Source of the DNA: an uncultured Chlorobiota bacterium
Lineage (GTDB): Bacteria; Bacteroidota; Kapaibacteriia; OLB7
Direction: 5' to 3'
Length of the DNA: 16,310 nt
Assembly (NCBI GenBank): GCA_946481475.1
Contig: CAMLOB010000014.1
Location: 1 to 16,310, forward strand
Shown: positions 1 through 7,719 of the stretch, piece after piece
Numbering within the stretch: position 1 is the first letter of the stretch
How the letters are laid out: each line of letters starts with the position of its first letter
Made by a program: the position numbers and the translations under genes
Notes under the pieces: model-generated
Database searches by the model: none
What the model was told of the DNA's origin: nothing
The model's input: only the letters and a program-made list of their open reading frames with translations

Positions 1-1
1 C

Positions 2-955
2 CGTCAAAGGCTGACGTTTATGATCGGGTCGGACGCTTCGTCCGACCGGACCGACGATATTGTCCGGGAGTATCAGAAACTGGATCCGTCGATCTCCCTG
101 CGACGGTTCAACCGCGTGGGGAAGACCGAGATCGTCTACACGATGGCCGCCGAATCCGACAGCGACATCATTATCTTCTGCGATGCCGATATCGAGATGC
201 GGCAGGACCTGGTCAATACCATCGTCTCCTGCTTTGCCGATGATGAAGTCGGCGGAGTGGTTGTCCGCGTTACGTATCGGGACACCGACAGGAATACGGG
301 GAATGTGGGGGAGACGACGTATCACGGGATGGAGGACCGGCTGCGGCGGAACGAATCGCTGTGGCATTCCACGGTCAGTCCCACAGGACAATGCTTTGCG
401 GTCCGCAACGGCTACTATACGCCTCTGACCGATTTCGGTATGTCGGATGATCTGAACCTGGCGATCACCATTCCGTTGAACGGGAAGCGGGTCTGGTACG
501 AACCGACAGCGGTGGTCGAGGAACTGAACGACCGGAATCTCTGGTCCGAATGCAAACGGCGTCTGCGTATGGGACAGCAGTCGATGGCCACGTTCCTCCG
601 CTACGACGGAACACGCTGGCCCTGGCGAAGCAGGATCGGTTTCCAGATCTGGTCGCACAAGGTCCTGCGAAACCTGGCCGCCGTTCCGGCTCTCTTGCTC
701 TTCCTCTCATCGATCCTTCTGATGGGGGATGGAGTCGTCTATCAGGTTGTCGGAATACTTGGCCTGGCCTGGGGAGCGCTCAGCCTGGTGGGACTGCTGA
801 TCGAGCTTGCCGGAGCGAAATTGCCGATTATCGGCTATCCGCTGTATTTTACGCTGATGATCGCCTATCTGACGATCGGTTCCTTTCGGGCGATCTTCTC
901 CGGTAAGGGACTGGCGATGTGGAATAGCCCACGCATCAACCATCAGCTTGATTGA
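2..955 (+). CDS. Family 2 glycosyltransferase, membrane-associated, 5'-truncated by window edge
   Basis: The reading frame is open from the first bases (R-Q-R-L-T-F before the first ATG at 20), so the real start lies upstream and that ATG is internal. What remains is the latter part of a GT-A fold transferase. A DASSDRTDDIV motif (from about base 32) binds the nucleotide-sugar, and DADIEM (about 179-196) is the DxD-like metal site. A GMSDDLNLA stretch (about 437-463) sits where the catalytic-base Asp is expected. The following CKRRLRMGQQ corresponds to the Q/RxxRW motif of processive synthases (cellulose/hyaluronan/PNAG type) but lacks the Gln and Trp. Two to three hydrophobic helices occupy about 676-900, so the enzyme is anchored in the inner membrane. 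It is followed by a polyprenyl glycosylphosphotransferase, which suggests assembly of exopolysaccharide or O-antigen-like glycan. The sugar substrate cannot be read from the sequence. Confidence 0.88.
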   Translation, partial: RQRLTFMIGSDASSDRTDDIVREYQKLDPSISLRRFNRVGKTEIVYTMAAESDSDIIIFCDADIEMRQDLVNTIVSCFADDEVGGVVVRVTYRDTDRNTGNVGETTYHGMEDRLRRNESLWHSTVSPTGQCFAVRNGYYTPLTDFGMSDDLNLAITIPLNGKRVWYEPTAVVEELNDRNLWSECKRRLRMGQQSMATFLRYDGTRWPWRSRIGFQIWSHKVLRNLAAVPALLLFLSSILLMGDGVVYQVVGILGLAWGALSLVGLLIELAGAKLPIIGYPLYFTLMIAYLTIGSFRAIFSGKGLAMWNSPRINHQLD

Positions 956-982
956 TTTGCATCTGACTGATTCACAGCGGCA

Positions 983-2476
983 ATGCACGGAGCAGCACCG
1001 AACATAACGGTAGAGGACGGAAGGGAGACCGAGCGGAAAACACTGGTCGCCTCGATTCTCGACTTCATCAAGTCCCCGAAAGGAATTCAGGGACTGGTGG
1101 TCCTGACCGATATTCTGGCCCTGTTCGTCTCCGGCATCCTCTTCTATCTGATCCGGATTCACTCGGGTCTCTTTGCCGATATCGAAGGGTATCCTCCGGC
1201 TGTGGCCCTGACCACTGCCGCCTTTGCCGTTCTCTGCTGGATGTTCCTCTTCTGGTTTGCCGGAGTCTACGTCAACGTCCACAACCGTGCGCTGTTCGAT
1301 GAGTACTATTCCGTTCTGAAGGTGATCCTCTTCGGCTTTGTCTTCCTGGTTGCGGCTGTCTATTTCGGAACCGAATCCATACCGAGCGGTCAGCGGAGCT
1401 ATCGCTTCATTGCCTTGCTCCTCTATTTCGTCTTTGTCGCCGGTTCCGTCGGACTGGGACGGGTTGTCGTGCGGGGACTGGTGAAGAAGCTTCGCAGGAT
1501 GGGAATCGGCCTGAGGAAGACGATCATTATCGGCGACTCGCAGCGCAGCCGTCATCTGCTGAACCTTTTCCGGACGATGCCGGAACTCGGCTATGACGTC
1601 GTCGGGACGGTGACGACCGGAGAAGGAGGAACGCAGGAGTTCCGGTCCCAGGCGATCGGCGGGCTGGATGATCTGAACGACATCATCAGAAAAAACAGGG
1701 TCGAAGTCTCCGTGTTCGGTATGGAACACGAGCGGGATCTGGTGCTGCAGTTGATGACCGAAACGGCGGTCTCCTACACCACGATCAAGATCATTCCGGA
1801 TCTCTACGATATCGTCAGCGGTCGGGCGCGGGCACATCACCTGTACGGGATTCCTCTGATCGAAGTCGATCCGGAGATTATGCCGGCATGGGAGCAGCAC
1901 CTGAAACGGCTGCTTGACATCGGTTTCTCCGCGTTTGTTCTGGCGGTCGGTTTTCCCCTCTGGGTCCTGACCGCCCTGATCATCAAGGTGACAGATTTCG
2001 GTCCGATCCTCTACGCGCAGGAGCGGGTCGGTCTGGCCGGTAAGACCTTCACCATGTACAAGTTCCGTTCCATGCGGGTCGATGCCGAGAAGGCCGGTAT
2101 AAGCTGGACGACACAGAACGATCCGAGAGTCACCTCGATCGGCAAAATCATCCGGAAGCTCCACATCGATGAAGTTCCCCAGTTCTGGAACGTCCTGAAA
2201 GGGGACATGAGCATCGTCGGTCCCCGGCCCGAACGTCCGTTCTATGTGGAGAAGTACACGAAGCTTCTTCCGGCCTATCCCCGTCGTCTGCGGGTGAAGC
2301 CGGGGCTGACCGGATGGAATCAGGTGCAGGCGGGGGAAATTGTTGAAAACGTCGAGTTCGTCAGGGAACGAATTCGTCACGACTTCTTCTATATCGAGAA
2401 CATGTCGTTGCGACTCGACATCGAGATTATTTTCCGGACGATTCTCCGGGTGATTCAGAGAAAGGGGCAGGCGTAG
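983..2476 (+). CDS. Polyprenyl glycosylphosphotransferase (WcaJ/WbaP-like), exopolysaccharide initiation
   Basis: This inner-membrane enzyme family transfers a hexose-1-phosphate from a nucleotide sugar onto undecaprenyl phosphate, the first step of a lipid-linked polysaccharide repeat unit. The 497 residues have the usual long architecture. Four hydrophobic helices lie at about 36-60, 73-97, 110-127 and 142-163. A Rossmann-like CoA_binding_3-type domain follows (about 178-290, starting TIIIGDS). A C-terminal bacterial sugar transferase domain runs from about residue 306. In that domain KRLLDIG opens the re-entrant helix and FGPILYAQERVG, FTMYKFRSM, IDEVPQFWNVLKGDMSIVGP, RPE and KPGLTGWNQV are the family's conserved blocks. 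The gene starts 27 bp after the preceding glycosyltransferase, so the two are probably cotranscribed. No clear Shine-Dalgarno sequence precedes the ATG. Which sugar is transferred (glucose or galactose are usual) is not determinable. Confidence 0.95.
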   Translation: MHGAAPNITVEDGRETERKTLVASILDFIKSPKGIQGLVVLTDILALFVSGILFYLIRIHSGLFADIEGYPPAVALTTAAFAVLCWMFLFWFAGVYVNVHNRALFDEYYSVLKVILFGFVFLVAAVYFGTESIPSGQRSYRFIALLLYFVFVAGSVGLGRVVVRGLVKKLRRMGIGLRKTIIIGDSQRSRHLLNLFRTMPELGYDVVGTVTTGEGGTQEFRSQAIGGLDDLNDIIRKNRVEVSVFGMEHERDLVLQLMTETAVSYTTIKIIPDLYDIVSGRARAHHLYGIPLIEVDPEIMPAWEQHLKRLLDIGFSAFVLAVGFPLWVLTALIIKVTDFGPILYAQERVGLAGKTFTMYKFRSMRVDAEKAGISWTTQNDPRVTSIGKIIRKLHIDEVPQFWNVLKGDMSIVGPRPERPFYVEKYTKLLPAYPRRLRVKPGLTGWNQVQAGEIVENVEFVRERIRHDFFYIENMSLRLDIEIIFRTILRVIQRKGQA

Positions 2477-2572
2477 CGGAAGGGAGAAAGGAACCAAGAG
2501 GAAGGACCCGACGGCGAACCCGGGTGCGGCCGTGGGGATTCAGCGGCAAACTACACGTAAACCAGGATAGAA

Positions 2573-3325
2573 GTGGCGGAAACATTTACCGTGGATCGGG
2601 CTCTGGTCATTATCCCGACCTATAACGAGATCGACAACGTCCCGACGCTGATCAACGAAGTTCTCGCGGCCGACCCGCGCGTCGACATCCTCTTTGTCGA
2701 CGACGGATCGCCCGACGGAACGGGGGAGTATATCGCAAAGATTCGCGAGGAAAACCGGCGCGTCCATCTGTTGCAGCGACCGAAGAAAATGGGGCTGGGA
2801 ACCGCCTACTGTCGCGGTTTCGAATATGCGATCGAACAGGGCTATGACGTGGCGATGGAGATGGATGCCGATTTCTCGCACGACCCGAAGATGATTCCGG
2901 CTTTTCTCAGCGAGATCGAGAACTACGATCTGGTGGTCGGGTCCCGCTACATCAAGGGGGTCAACGTCGTCAACTGGCCGATGAGCCGTCTCCTCCTCAG
3001 CTACTTCGCCAACGTCTACTCCCGCTGGGTTTCGGGGTTGCCGTTGCGGGACGGGACGGGGGGCTTCAAGTGTTTCCGGACCGATGTGCTGCAGAAGATC
3101 GACCTGACGAGGATCACCTCCAACGGCTACTCCTTCCAGATCGAAATGAATTTTCTGGTCTGGAACATGGGAGGGAGAATCAAGGAGATCCCGATCATCT
3201 TCATCGACCGTCGCAGCGGTGTCTCGAAAATGTCCCGCTCGATTATCTGGGAGGCCGTTCGTCTGGTCTGGAAACTGCGCTTCGCCCGTATGTTCGGGAC
3301 GATCAAATCGAGGTACAGGAAGTAG
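2573..3325 (+). CDS. Polyprenol monophosphomannose synthase (DPM1/Ppm1-like GT2)
   Basis: This family 2 glycosyltransferase is predicted to transfer mannose from GDP-mannose to a polyprenyl phosphate, giving the lipid-linked mannose donor for extracytoplasmic mannosylation or glycan synthesis. The 250 residues match the short, soluble DPM1/Ppm1 class. The N-terminal strand is ALVIIPTYNEIDNV (10-23), the nucleotide-binding motif is VDDGSPDGT (42-50), GLGTAY follows at 74-79, and the metal-binding DAD is at 98-100. VVGSRYIKG (121-129) and LRDGTGGFKCFR (158-169) are further family signatures. No transmembrane segment is evident at the C-terminus. The start is GTG at 2573, chosen because AGGA lies just upstream and the family N-terminus follows immediately. 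The 96-bp gap after the preceding gene is purine-rich, and cotranscription is likely. Mannose specificity is inferred from family; a related polyprenyl-sugar synthase is the alternative. Confidence 0.9.
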   Translation: MAETFTVDRALVIIPTYNEIDNVPTLINEVLAADPRVDILFVDDGSPDGTGEYIAKIREENRRVHLLQRPKKMGLGTAYCRGFEYAIEQGYDVAMEMDADFSHDPKMIPAFLSEIENYDLVVGSRYIKGVNVVNWPMSRLLLSYFANVYSRWVSGLPLRDGTGGFKCFRTDVLQKIDLTRITSNGYSFQIEMNFLVWNMGGRIKEIPIIFIDRRSGVSKMSRSIIWEAVRLVWKLRFARMFGTIKSRYRK

Positions 3326-3350
3326 AGGGAGGGAAATTCAAAATGGGGGA

Positions 3351-3466
3351 GCTGTCAGCGATGAGCAGGGAGCCGTCAGTGATCAGCTTGCGCCTTTGCT
3401 CTTTGCGGCCTTTGCGTGATTGCGTCAAAAGGGGTATGAGTATGCTGTCAGCAGTGAGTGATCAGC
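3351..3466. repeat. Degenerate low-complexity intergenic repeats (GCTGTCAGC and TTTGCG families)
   Basis: The convergent gap between the mannose synthase and phoU holds two copies of GCTGTCAGC (3351-3359 and 3444-3452), followed by two copies of AGTGATCAGC (3378-3387 and 3457-3466). Between them is a TTTGC-rich stretch (3388-3419) with TTTGCTC, TTTGCGG and TTTGCGTG in near-tandem. Translated in one frame, the first family gives LSAMSREPSVIS and later LSAVSDQQ. I recall such peptides as translations of non-coding repeats in many genomes. No protein-coding role is supported. Confidence 0.6.
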
Positions 3467-3500
3467 AATGAACCCGGAGGATTGTTGGATGCTTTCCCTG

Positions 3501-3552
3501 CTCCACTCTCAACTCTATAAACTCTTCACTCTACGAACTCAACTCTCTACCC
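3501..3552. repeat. CAACTCT/CACTCT pyrimidine-rich degenerate repeat reaching the phoU stop
   Basis: About 50 bases are built from variants of ACTCT (CCACTCT, CAACTCT, AAACTCT, TCACTCT, GAACTC, CAACTCT). The tract runs directly into the phoU stop codon (3547-3549 on the minus strand). It contains no stable hairpin that I can see, so it is not an obvious terminator for either convergent gene. Confidence 0.55.
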
Positions 3553-4260
3553 TTCGTCATCTTCATCATCACTCAACTCCCGTTCCAGCTCCTCGTAGGT
3601 CTCCTCGTTGAATCGGTTCGGAACGATCTTGGCCTTGGCTACGAAGATCACTTCTTCGGCGATATTGGTGGCGTGATCGGCGATTCGTTCCATGTTCCGC
3701 AACTGGATGATCAGTGCCGAACCGGCCTCCACAAAATCCGAGTTCTGTTTCATCAGCTCGATCGTCTGCCGTCTGATCCGCTCCTCGTACTGATCGACCC
3801 GCCGGTCGCTTCGCATCACCGAGAGGGCCAGATTCAGATTGCTGTCCACAAAACTGTCGATCGTGTGGCGGACCATGTGTTGCACCGCCTCGGTCAGTTG
3901 CTTCACGTCGAGCCGGTCGATGATCTCACGCGATTGTTTAAGCGTGGAGATCGCCTTGGCGATGTTGTAGGCCAGGTCTCCCATCCGCTCCATCTCGCTG
4001 TTGATATTCAGTGCGGCCATGATCAACCGCAGATCGCTGGCAACCGGTTGCTGAAGGGCAAAGATGCGAAGGCACTGCCGCTCGATCTTCATATCGAGTT
4101 TGTCCACCTTCTCATCCCGTCCCATCACGTGAATCGCCAGCCCTTCGTCCCACTCGGTCAGTGCGCGGAAAGCCAGTTCCACCTGCTCGTCGACCGCGCT
4201 CCCCATCTTGATGATGCGTGAGCGAAGTTTGTCCAGTTCCCGTTCGAATTTTGAAGTCAT
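3547..4260 (-). CDS. phoU: Phosphate signalling/transport regulator PhoU
   Basis: PhoU links the Pst transporter to the PhoR/PhoB-type two-component system and restrains phosphate uptake when phosphate is plentiful. It is a cytoplasmic, all-helical protein of two similar three-helix bundles. The 237 residues match the usual length. Both halves show the E-x-x-D-x-x-x-N metal-binding signature: EMERMGDLAYNIA in the first bundle and NMERIADHATNIAEE in the second. The C-terminus is highly acidic (SDDEDDEG). The frame stays open about 135 bp upstream, but I chose ATG at 4260 because MTSKFERELDKLR is the family N-terminus. The extra upstream residues, including AHNSQLIE, are only a translation of an intergenic repeat. 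The gene lies 138 bp downstream of pstB in the same direction, so it is the last gene of the pst block. It may receive separate control, because a hairpin lies in between. Confidence 0.95.
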   Translation of the reverse strand: MTSKFERELDKLRSRIIKMGSAVDEQVELAFRALTEWDEGLAIHVMGRDEKVDKLDMKIERQCLRIFALQQPVASDLRLIMAALNINSEMERMGDLAYNIAKAISTLKQSREIIDRLDVKQLTEAVQHMVRHTIDSFVDSNLNLALSVMRSDRRVDQYEERIRRQTIELMKQNSDFVEAGSALIIQLRNMERIADHATNIAEEVIFVAKAKIVPNRFNEETYEELERELSDDEDDEG

Positions 4261-4267
4261 CTCTATC

Positions 4268-4290
4268 AGTTGTGAGTTGTGAGCGTTGAG
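4268..4290. repeat. GTTGTGAG-type short repeat upstream of phoU
   Basis: AGTTGTGAGTTGTGAGCGTTGAG-like sequence fills these 23 bases: GTTGTGA, GTTGTGA, then GCGTTGAG. On the minus strand it reads as CTCAAC/CTCACAAC/CTCACAAC, related in style to the CAACTCT tract at the other end of phoU. The phoU gene is therefore bracketed by similar low-complexity repeats in opposite orientation. Confidence 0.5.
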
Positions 4291-4303
4291 TATCAAGCCG
4301 CCC

Positions 4304-4331
4304 GGTCCGGGGGGATGGGGAAAGCCGGACC
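4304..4331 (-). other. Stem-loop between pstB and phoU
   Basis: GGTCCGG (4304-4310) and CCGGACC (4325-4331) form a perfect 7-bp, GC-only stem around a 14-base loop. No T-run follows on the minus strand, so it is not a standard intrinsic terminator. Its position in the pstB-phoU gap makes a partial terminator, an RNA processing site or a stability element possible. This is inference from position only. Confidence 0.45.
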
Positions 4332-4398
4332 AGATACGGACCATGCCGATATCGGATCGGTCGGCCGTTGCATAATCTTTATCCCGGTGCTCCATGCG

Positions 4399-5169
4399 CT
4401 ATCCGAACCGTCCGGTAATATAGTCCTCGGTCTGTTTGACGTTCGGATTGGTGAAGATCTTCCGCGTCTTGTCGTATTCGATCAGACTGCCAAGATAGAA
4501 AAAAGCAGTGTAGTCGCTGACGCGCCCGGCCTGTTGCATGTTGTGGGTGACGATGATGATCGAATAGTTTTTCTTCAGATCGATAATCAGTTCCTCGATC
4601 TTGTCGGTGGAGATCGGATCGAGGGCCGAGCAGGGTTCGTCCATCAACAGAACTTCCGGGTTGACGGCGATCGCCCGTGCGATGCAGAGGCGCTGCTGCT
4701 GTCCTCCTGAGAGGGAGAGGGCCGAGGAGTCGAGCCGGTCTTTCACTTCGTCCCACAGTGCGGCCCCGTGCAGACTCTTCTCGACGATCTCGTCGAGTTC
4801 TTTTTTGTTCTTGATGCCGTTGATCTTCGGACCGTAGGCCACGTTATCGTAGATCGACTTCGGAAAGGGATTCGACTTCTGGAAGACCATGCCGATCCGT
4901 TTGCGCAGATTGACGACGTTGATGCCGGGCTGGTAGACGTTGACGCCGTCGAAGATCACCTCTCCGGTGATCGTCACCCCGTCGATCAGGTCGTTCATCC
5001 TGTTGATTGACCGCAGCAGCGTGCTTTTGCCGCAACCGGAAGGGCCGATAAAGGCGGTGACCCGTTTCTCCGGAATCCGCATCGAAATGTCATTCAATGC
5101 CTGCTTCTTTCCGTAGAAGAGGGAGAGGTTCGAGATATCGATCTTTACTGTCTCTTTTTCTGGCAGCAT
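4399..5169 (-). CDS. pstB: Phosphate ABC transporter ATP-binding protein PstB
   Basis: PstB is the cytoplasmic ATPase of the high-affinity phosphate importer and acts as a dimer under the PstC/PstA permeases. Its 256 residues are the normal family length and every catalytic motif is intact. Walker A is GPSGCGKST (42-50), the Q-loop is FQKSNPFP (Q97), the ABC signature is LSGGQQQRL (153-161), Walker B is LLMDEP (174-179), and the switch His is in VTHN (about 209). The [16 protein letters not shown] stretch after the Q-loop is typical of PstB and separates it from other ABC ATPases. The ATG start lies 13 bp downstream of the pstA stop with no strong Shine-Dalgarno sequence, so translational coupling in a pstC-pstA-pstB transcript is likely. 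Confidence 0.97.
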   Translation of the reverse strand: MLPEKETVKIDISNLSLFYGKKQALNDISMRIPEKRVTAFIGPSGCGKSTLLRSINRMNDLIDGVTITGEVIFDGVNVYQPGINVVNLRKRIGMVFQKSNPFPKSIYDNVAYGPKINGIKNKKELDEIVEKSLHGAALWDEVKDRLDSSALSLSGGQQQRLCIARAIAVNPEVLLMDEPCSALDPISTDKIEELIIDLKKNYSIIIVTHNMQQAGRVSDYTAFFYLGSLIEYDKTRKIFTNPNVKQTEDYITGRFG

Positions 5170-5182
5170 AATAATGTTCGTT

Positions 5183-6304
5183 CTATTTGTTCTTGCGGCG
5201 AATGCGGGAACGGATCAGAATGGCGACCGCATTCAGCGCCAGGGTAAGTCCGAGCAGCACGACCGTCGTGGCGAACTGCAGGGGTCGGGTCTGGTCGATG
5301 TTGACCGACTGGGTGGAGAGGATGTAGAGGTGATAGCCGAGGTGCATGAACTGATCCTTCAGTCCGGGAAGTTCGGCCAGCGAATAGGCCGCACCGGTAA
5401 AGAGGATCGGAGCCACTTCTCCGGCTCCGCGACCGACCGCAAGGATCGATCCGGTCAGAATACCGGTCACCGAGTTCGGCAGAATAATTTTCCGGATCGT
5501 CTCCCACCGCGTGGCCCCCAGCGCCAGACTTGCCCCCCGCACGTCGGACGGGACCGCCCGCAGCGCCTCCTCGACCGCAACGATAACCACCGGCAGCGTC
5601 AGCAGAGCAAGGGTCAGTGCGGCCCAGAGGATATTCCCTTTTCCCCAGTTCGGATCGGTATGGGCGCTCAGATAGGTCACCACCTGTTCGCCGCCGACCT
5701 GCGCCTCGACTCCGTCCGGATACTGGCCAAGCCGCCGCACCTGCTTGCCCCACTTTACCTCGTCGAGTCCGCTCAGAAATGTCTGAACCGTGCTCACCGG
5801 TGCCGTGCCCTCATCGGCGACGGGAGAGGGGGCTTCGTCAAGGATCTCCCGCAGTTCGGACATCTTCGCCGAATATTGCCAGTTATCGATCCCTCCTCCG
5901 ACGGTCTGGATGAAGAACCCGAGACCGAACAGACCGAAGACGATCGAGGGGACGCCGGCAAGTGTGTTGACCGCAAAGCGGACGAACTGGGCAAGTCGCG
6001 ATGATTTCTTCGCATACTCGGCCAGGTAGATGGCGGTGATTGTCCCGATAGGGACGGCGGCAATCGTCATGATCAGCACCAGAAGGACCGTGCCGTAGAT
6101 CGCCGGAAAGATTCCCCCCTCGGTATTGACGTTTTTCGGAGGGGCGGTCAGGAATTCCCAACTGAGAGCCGGCATGCCGCCGATCAGGAAATTCGCGATG
6201 ATCACGACGATAATTGCGATCACCAGAAGCGTTGCCGCCAGCGGAAGTCCGTGTGCGAAGAATCCTATAATCCGTCGTTTCCCGTTCGCCTTCTCCTGCA
6301 TCAC
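5183..6304 (-). CDS. pstA: Phosphate ABC transporter permease PstA, with long periplasmic insertion
   Basis: PstA is one of the two inner-membrane permease subunits for phosphate. Helices are predicted at about 18-43, 66-95, 109-135, 225-247, 281-306 and 343-366. The ATPase-contact EAA loop reads [20 protein letters not shown] (from about 245), placing it in the cytoplasm as expected. At 373 residues the protein is well above the roughly 280-300 usual for PstA. The excess is a hydrophilic segment of about 85 residues (139-223) between helices 3 and 4, which the topology places in the periplasm. The start is GTG at 6304, overlapping the pstC stop by four bases (GTGA). The adjacent ATG at 6301 (TGATG overlap) is equally possible. 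GGGGAG just upstream could serve as ribosome-binding site for either. Confidence 0.94.
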   Translation of the reverse strand: MMQEKANGKRRIIGFFAHGLPLAATLLVIAIIVVIIANFLIGGMPALSWEFLTAPPKNVNTEGGIFPAIYGTVLLVLIMTIAAVPIGTITAIYLAEYAKKSSRLAQFVRFAVNTLAGVPSIVFGLFGLGFFIQTVGGGIDNWQYSAKMSELREILDEAPSPVADEGTAPVSTVQTFLSGLDEVKWGKQVRRLGQYPDGVEAQVGGEQVVTYLSAHTDPNWGKGNILWAALTLALLTLPVVIVAVEEALRAVPSDVRGASLALGATRWETIRKIILPNSVTGILTGSILAVGRGAGEVAPILFTGAAYSLAELPGLKDQFMHLGYHLYILSTQSVNIDQTRPLQFATTVVLLGLTLALNAVAILIRSRIRRKNK

Positions 6305-7380
6305 TCGCTCCCCCTGAACCGTTTGATTAGTTTGTTCTTGATATAGAACTCCGTGAGAAAGTTGATGGAAAACGAGAATACGAACAGGATGACGCCGAGA
6401 AAGAAGAGGACCTGATAGTGGGGGGAGCCGAAGACGACCTCACCCATCTCCGCACCGATTGTCGAGGCGAACGTCCGTGCCGGATCGAAGACGTCCCAGC
6501 TCGGGATCGGAGCGTTCCCCATTGCCATCAGCGCAATCATCGTCTCGCCGAACGCTCTGCCGAGTCCGAGGAGAATGGCCGCGAAGATGCCGGGCGTGGC
6601 GGCCGGAAGCATGATCTGATAGGCTGCCTGCCACTTCGTTGCCCCCAGAGCAAATGCCGCCTCCTGGAGCGATCCGGGGACCGAGCGAAGGGCATCTTCC
6701 GAAAGCGTGTAGATGATCGGGATCACCGCCAGTGCCAGACCGAAGCCGCCGACCACCGAGTTCAGTCGGAACTCGTAGCCGAAGAGTTGCTGCGCAAAAG
6801 TGGCGATGGTAATCAGGCAGAAGAAGCCGACAACGACCGACGGAAATCCGGCCAGGAGTTCGATGATCGGTTTGATCGTCTCGCGCAGCTTTAGCGGCGC
6901 AAAGAAGGCGGTGTAGAGAGCGGCCAGAAGCGAAAGAGGGATGGCGATCAGCAGGGCGACGAACGTCGATTTGATCGTTCCGAGGACAATCGGCCAGATG
7001 CCGTAGCGGGGATAGGAGGAGTTCGGCTCCCACTTGTCGTGGGCCAGTGCGCTGATGGTCACTTCGGATGCGTGCGTCAGGATCGGATAGTCCTCACCGA
7101 CGATCTCCCGTGCCCGCGTCAGTTCCTCCGGCGTCAGTTCTTCCGACGCTTCCGTCTCATCCCCCCCGAACGTGTGGGCGATGATCGGCGAGGCTTCTCT
7201 GGTGACGAAGGCAAAGATCAGAAAGATAAAAATGATCGAGAGAGAGGAGACGGCGTAGATTCCGATCTCGATAGCCCGTTCTCCCAGCCTTCGCTCTTTG
7301 GTTGTTAAAGAGAGAGAAGAGGTGCCGGTTTCGATCTTCTCCGGCTCTCTCTTCTCCTGTAATTGCTCAGACTCAGACAT
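6301..7380 (-). CDS. pstC: Phosphate ABC transporter permease PstC
   Basis: PstC is the partner permease of PstA. The 359 residues begin with a charged, Glu/Lys-rich cytoplasmic segment of about 35 residues, then a first helix at 37-60. Further helices lie at about 129-158, 172-200, 209-226, 262-288 and 322-345. The EAA loop is EDALRSVPGSLQEAAFALGA (from 228), and LGLGRAFGETMIALM (271-285) is the family's conserved helix. Helix 1 is followed by an unusually long hydrophilic periplasmic loop (61-127) containing ELTPEELTRAREIVGEDYP. In the usual order PstC precedes PstA, as here. No pstS gene lies directly upstream; instead a 339-bp gap and a porin gene are found. No clear Shine-Dalgarno sequence precedes the ATG. 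Confidence 0.94.
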   Translation of the reverse strand: MSESEQLQEKREPEKIETGTSSLSLTTKERRLGERAIEIGIYAVSSLSIIFIFLIFAFVTREASPIIAHTFGGDETEASEELTPEELTRAREIVGEDYPILTHASEVTISALAHDKWEPNSSYPRYGIWPIVLGTIKSTFVALLIAIPLSLLAALYTAFFAPLKLRETIKPIIELLAGFPSVVVGFFCLITIATFAQQLFGYEFRLNSVVGGFGLALAVIPIIYTLSEDALRSVPGSLQEAAFALGATKWQAAYQIMLPAATPGIFAAILLGLGRAFGETMIALMAMGNAPIPSWDVFDPARTFASTIGAEMGEVVFGSPHYQVLFFLGVILFVFSFSINFLTEFYIKNKLIKRFRGSE

Positions 7381-7719
7381 GGTTGATGGTGCTGTGGGAA
7401 CGTATGGTTCTTGTCATCGCTTCGGTTCTTCTCGAAGGTCGTATGCAGGATCCCGGGGAAATTCCCGAGGTTGATCCACCGGATGAGGCAAGTTACGGCG
7501 GCCCGGTCTTTCATCCTGTCCAACTTTGTTCGGATTTCCCCCGAACCCCGTTATAATTGCATAATATATGTTCATCCGTTACAACTGCCGAATCAAACAA
7601 CCCTTCAGACGAATCCGTTCCTGTTGTCCGATCAACGTGGTGGAAGAGAACAGGAATCGGGGGGAAGGGACGGATTCCGTCCGCCCCTTCCTCTCGTCGA
7701 TTTTCCGGCAGTTGAGCGT
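7381..7719. other. Non-coding gap between porin and pstC; probable pstC promoter region
   Basis: No gene is supported in this 339-bp stretch; short open frames here have no recognisable protein character. It contains the hairpin just after the porin stop (listed separately) and an AT-rich island at 7551-7570. That island includes TATTAT on the minus strand (7566-7561) as a conceivable -10 for pstC, with no convincing -35. An 11-bp dyad, GGGAAATTCCC, lies at 7456-7466, about 75 bp upstream of pstC. A direct repeat GGTTCTT is at 7406 and 7424. I found no 11-bp-spaced TAAC repeats like those upstream of the porin. Confidence 0.4.
7663..7691 (-). terminator. Hairpin after the porin gene, possible terminator or transcript-end stabiliser
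   Basis: A perfect GGACGG/CCGTCC stem with a three-base ATT loop (7668-7682) is extended below by GGAAG against CTTCC with small bulges. It starts about 28 bases past the porin stop codon. The minus-strand sequence beyond it is C-rich with no T-run, so it is a weak candidate for intrinsic termination. Read-through into pstCAB remains possible. Confidence 0.4.

Noticed and set aside
707..2497. A 596-codon open frame on the minus strand opposite the polysaccharide genes
   Set aside because: It is a mirror of the glycosylphosphotransferase and glycosyltransferase coding strand, is rich in Asp/Arg/Gln/His with no recognisable domain, and conflicts with two well-supported genes.
3070..3471. A plus-strand open frame running from the mannose synthase into the repeat gap
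   Set aside because: Its end is a translation of the intergenic repeats (LSAMSREP, LSAVSDQQ) and its beginning is out of frame inside a real gene.
4261..4395. N-terminal extension of PhoU by 45 residues
   Set aside because: The extra residues translate a GTTGTGAG repeat and a hairpin region, and PhoU family proteins begin at the MTSKFERELD-type sequence.
7551..7570. TATAAT on the plus strand in the porin-pstC gap as a promoter
   Set aside because: No plus-strand gene follows, and no -35 is present; the AT-rich island is more likely part of the minus-strand pstC promoter.
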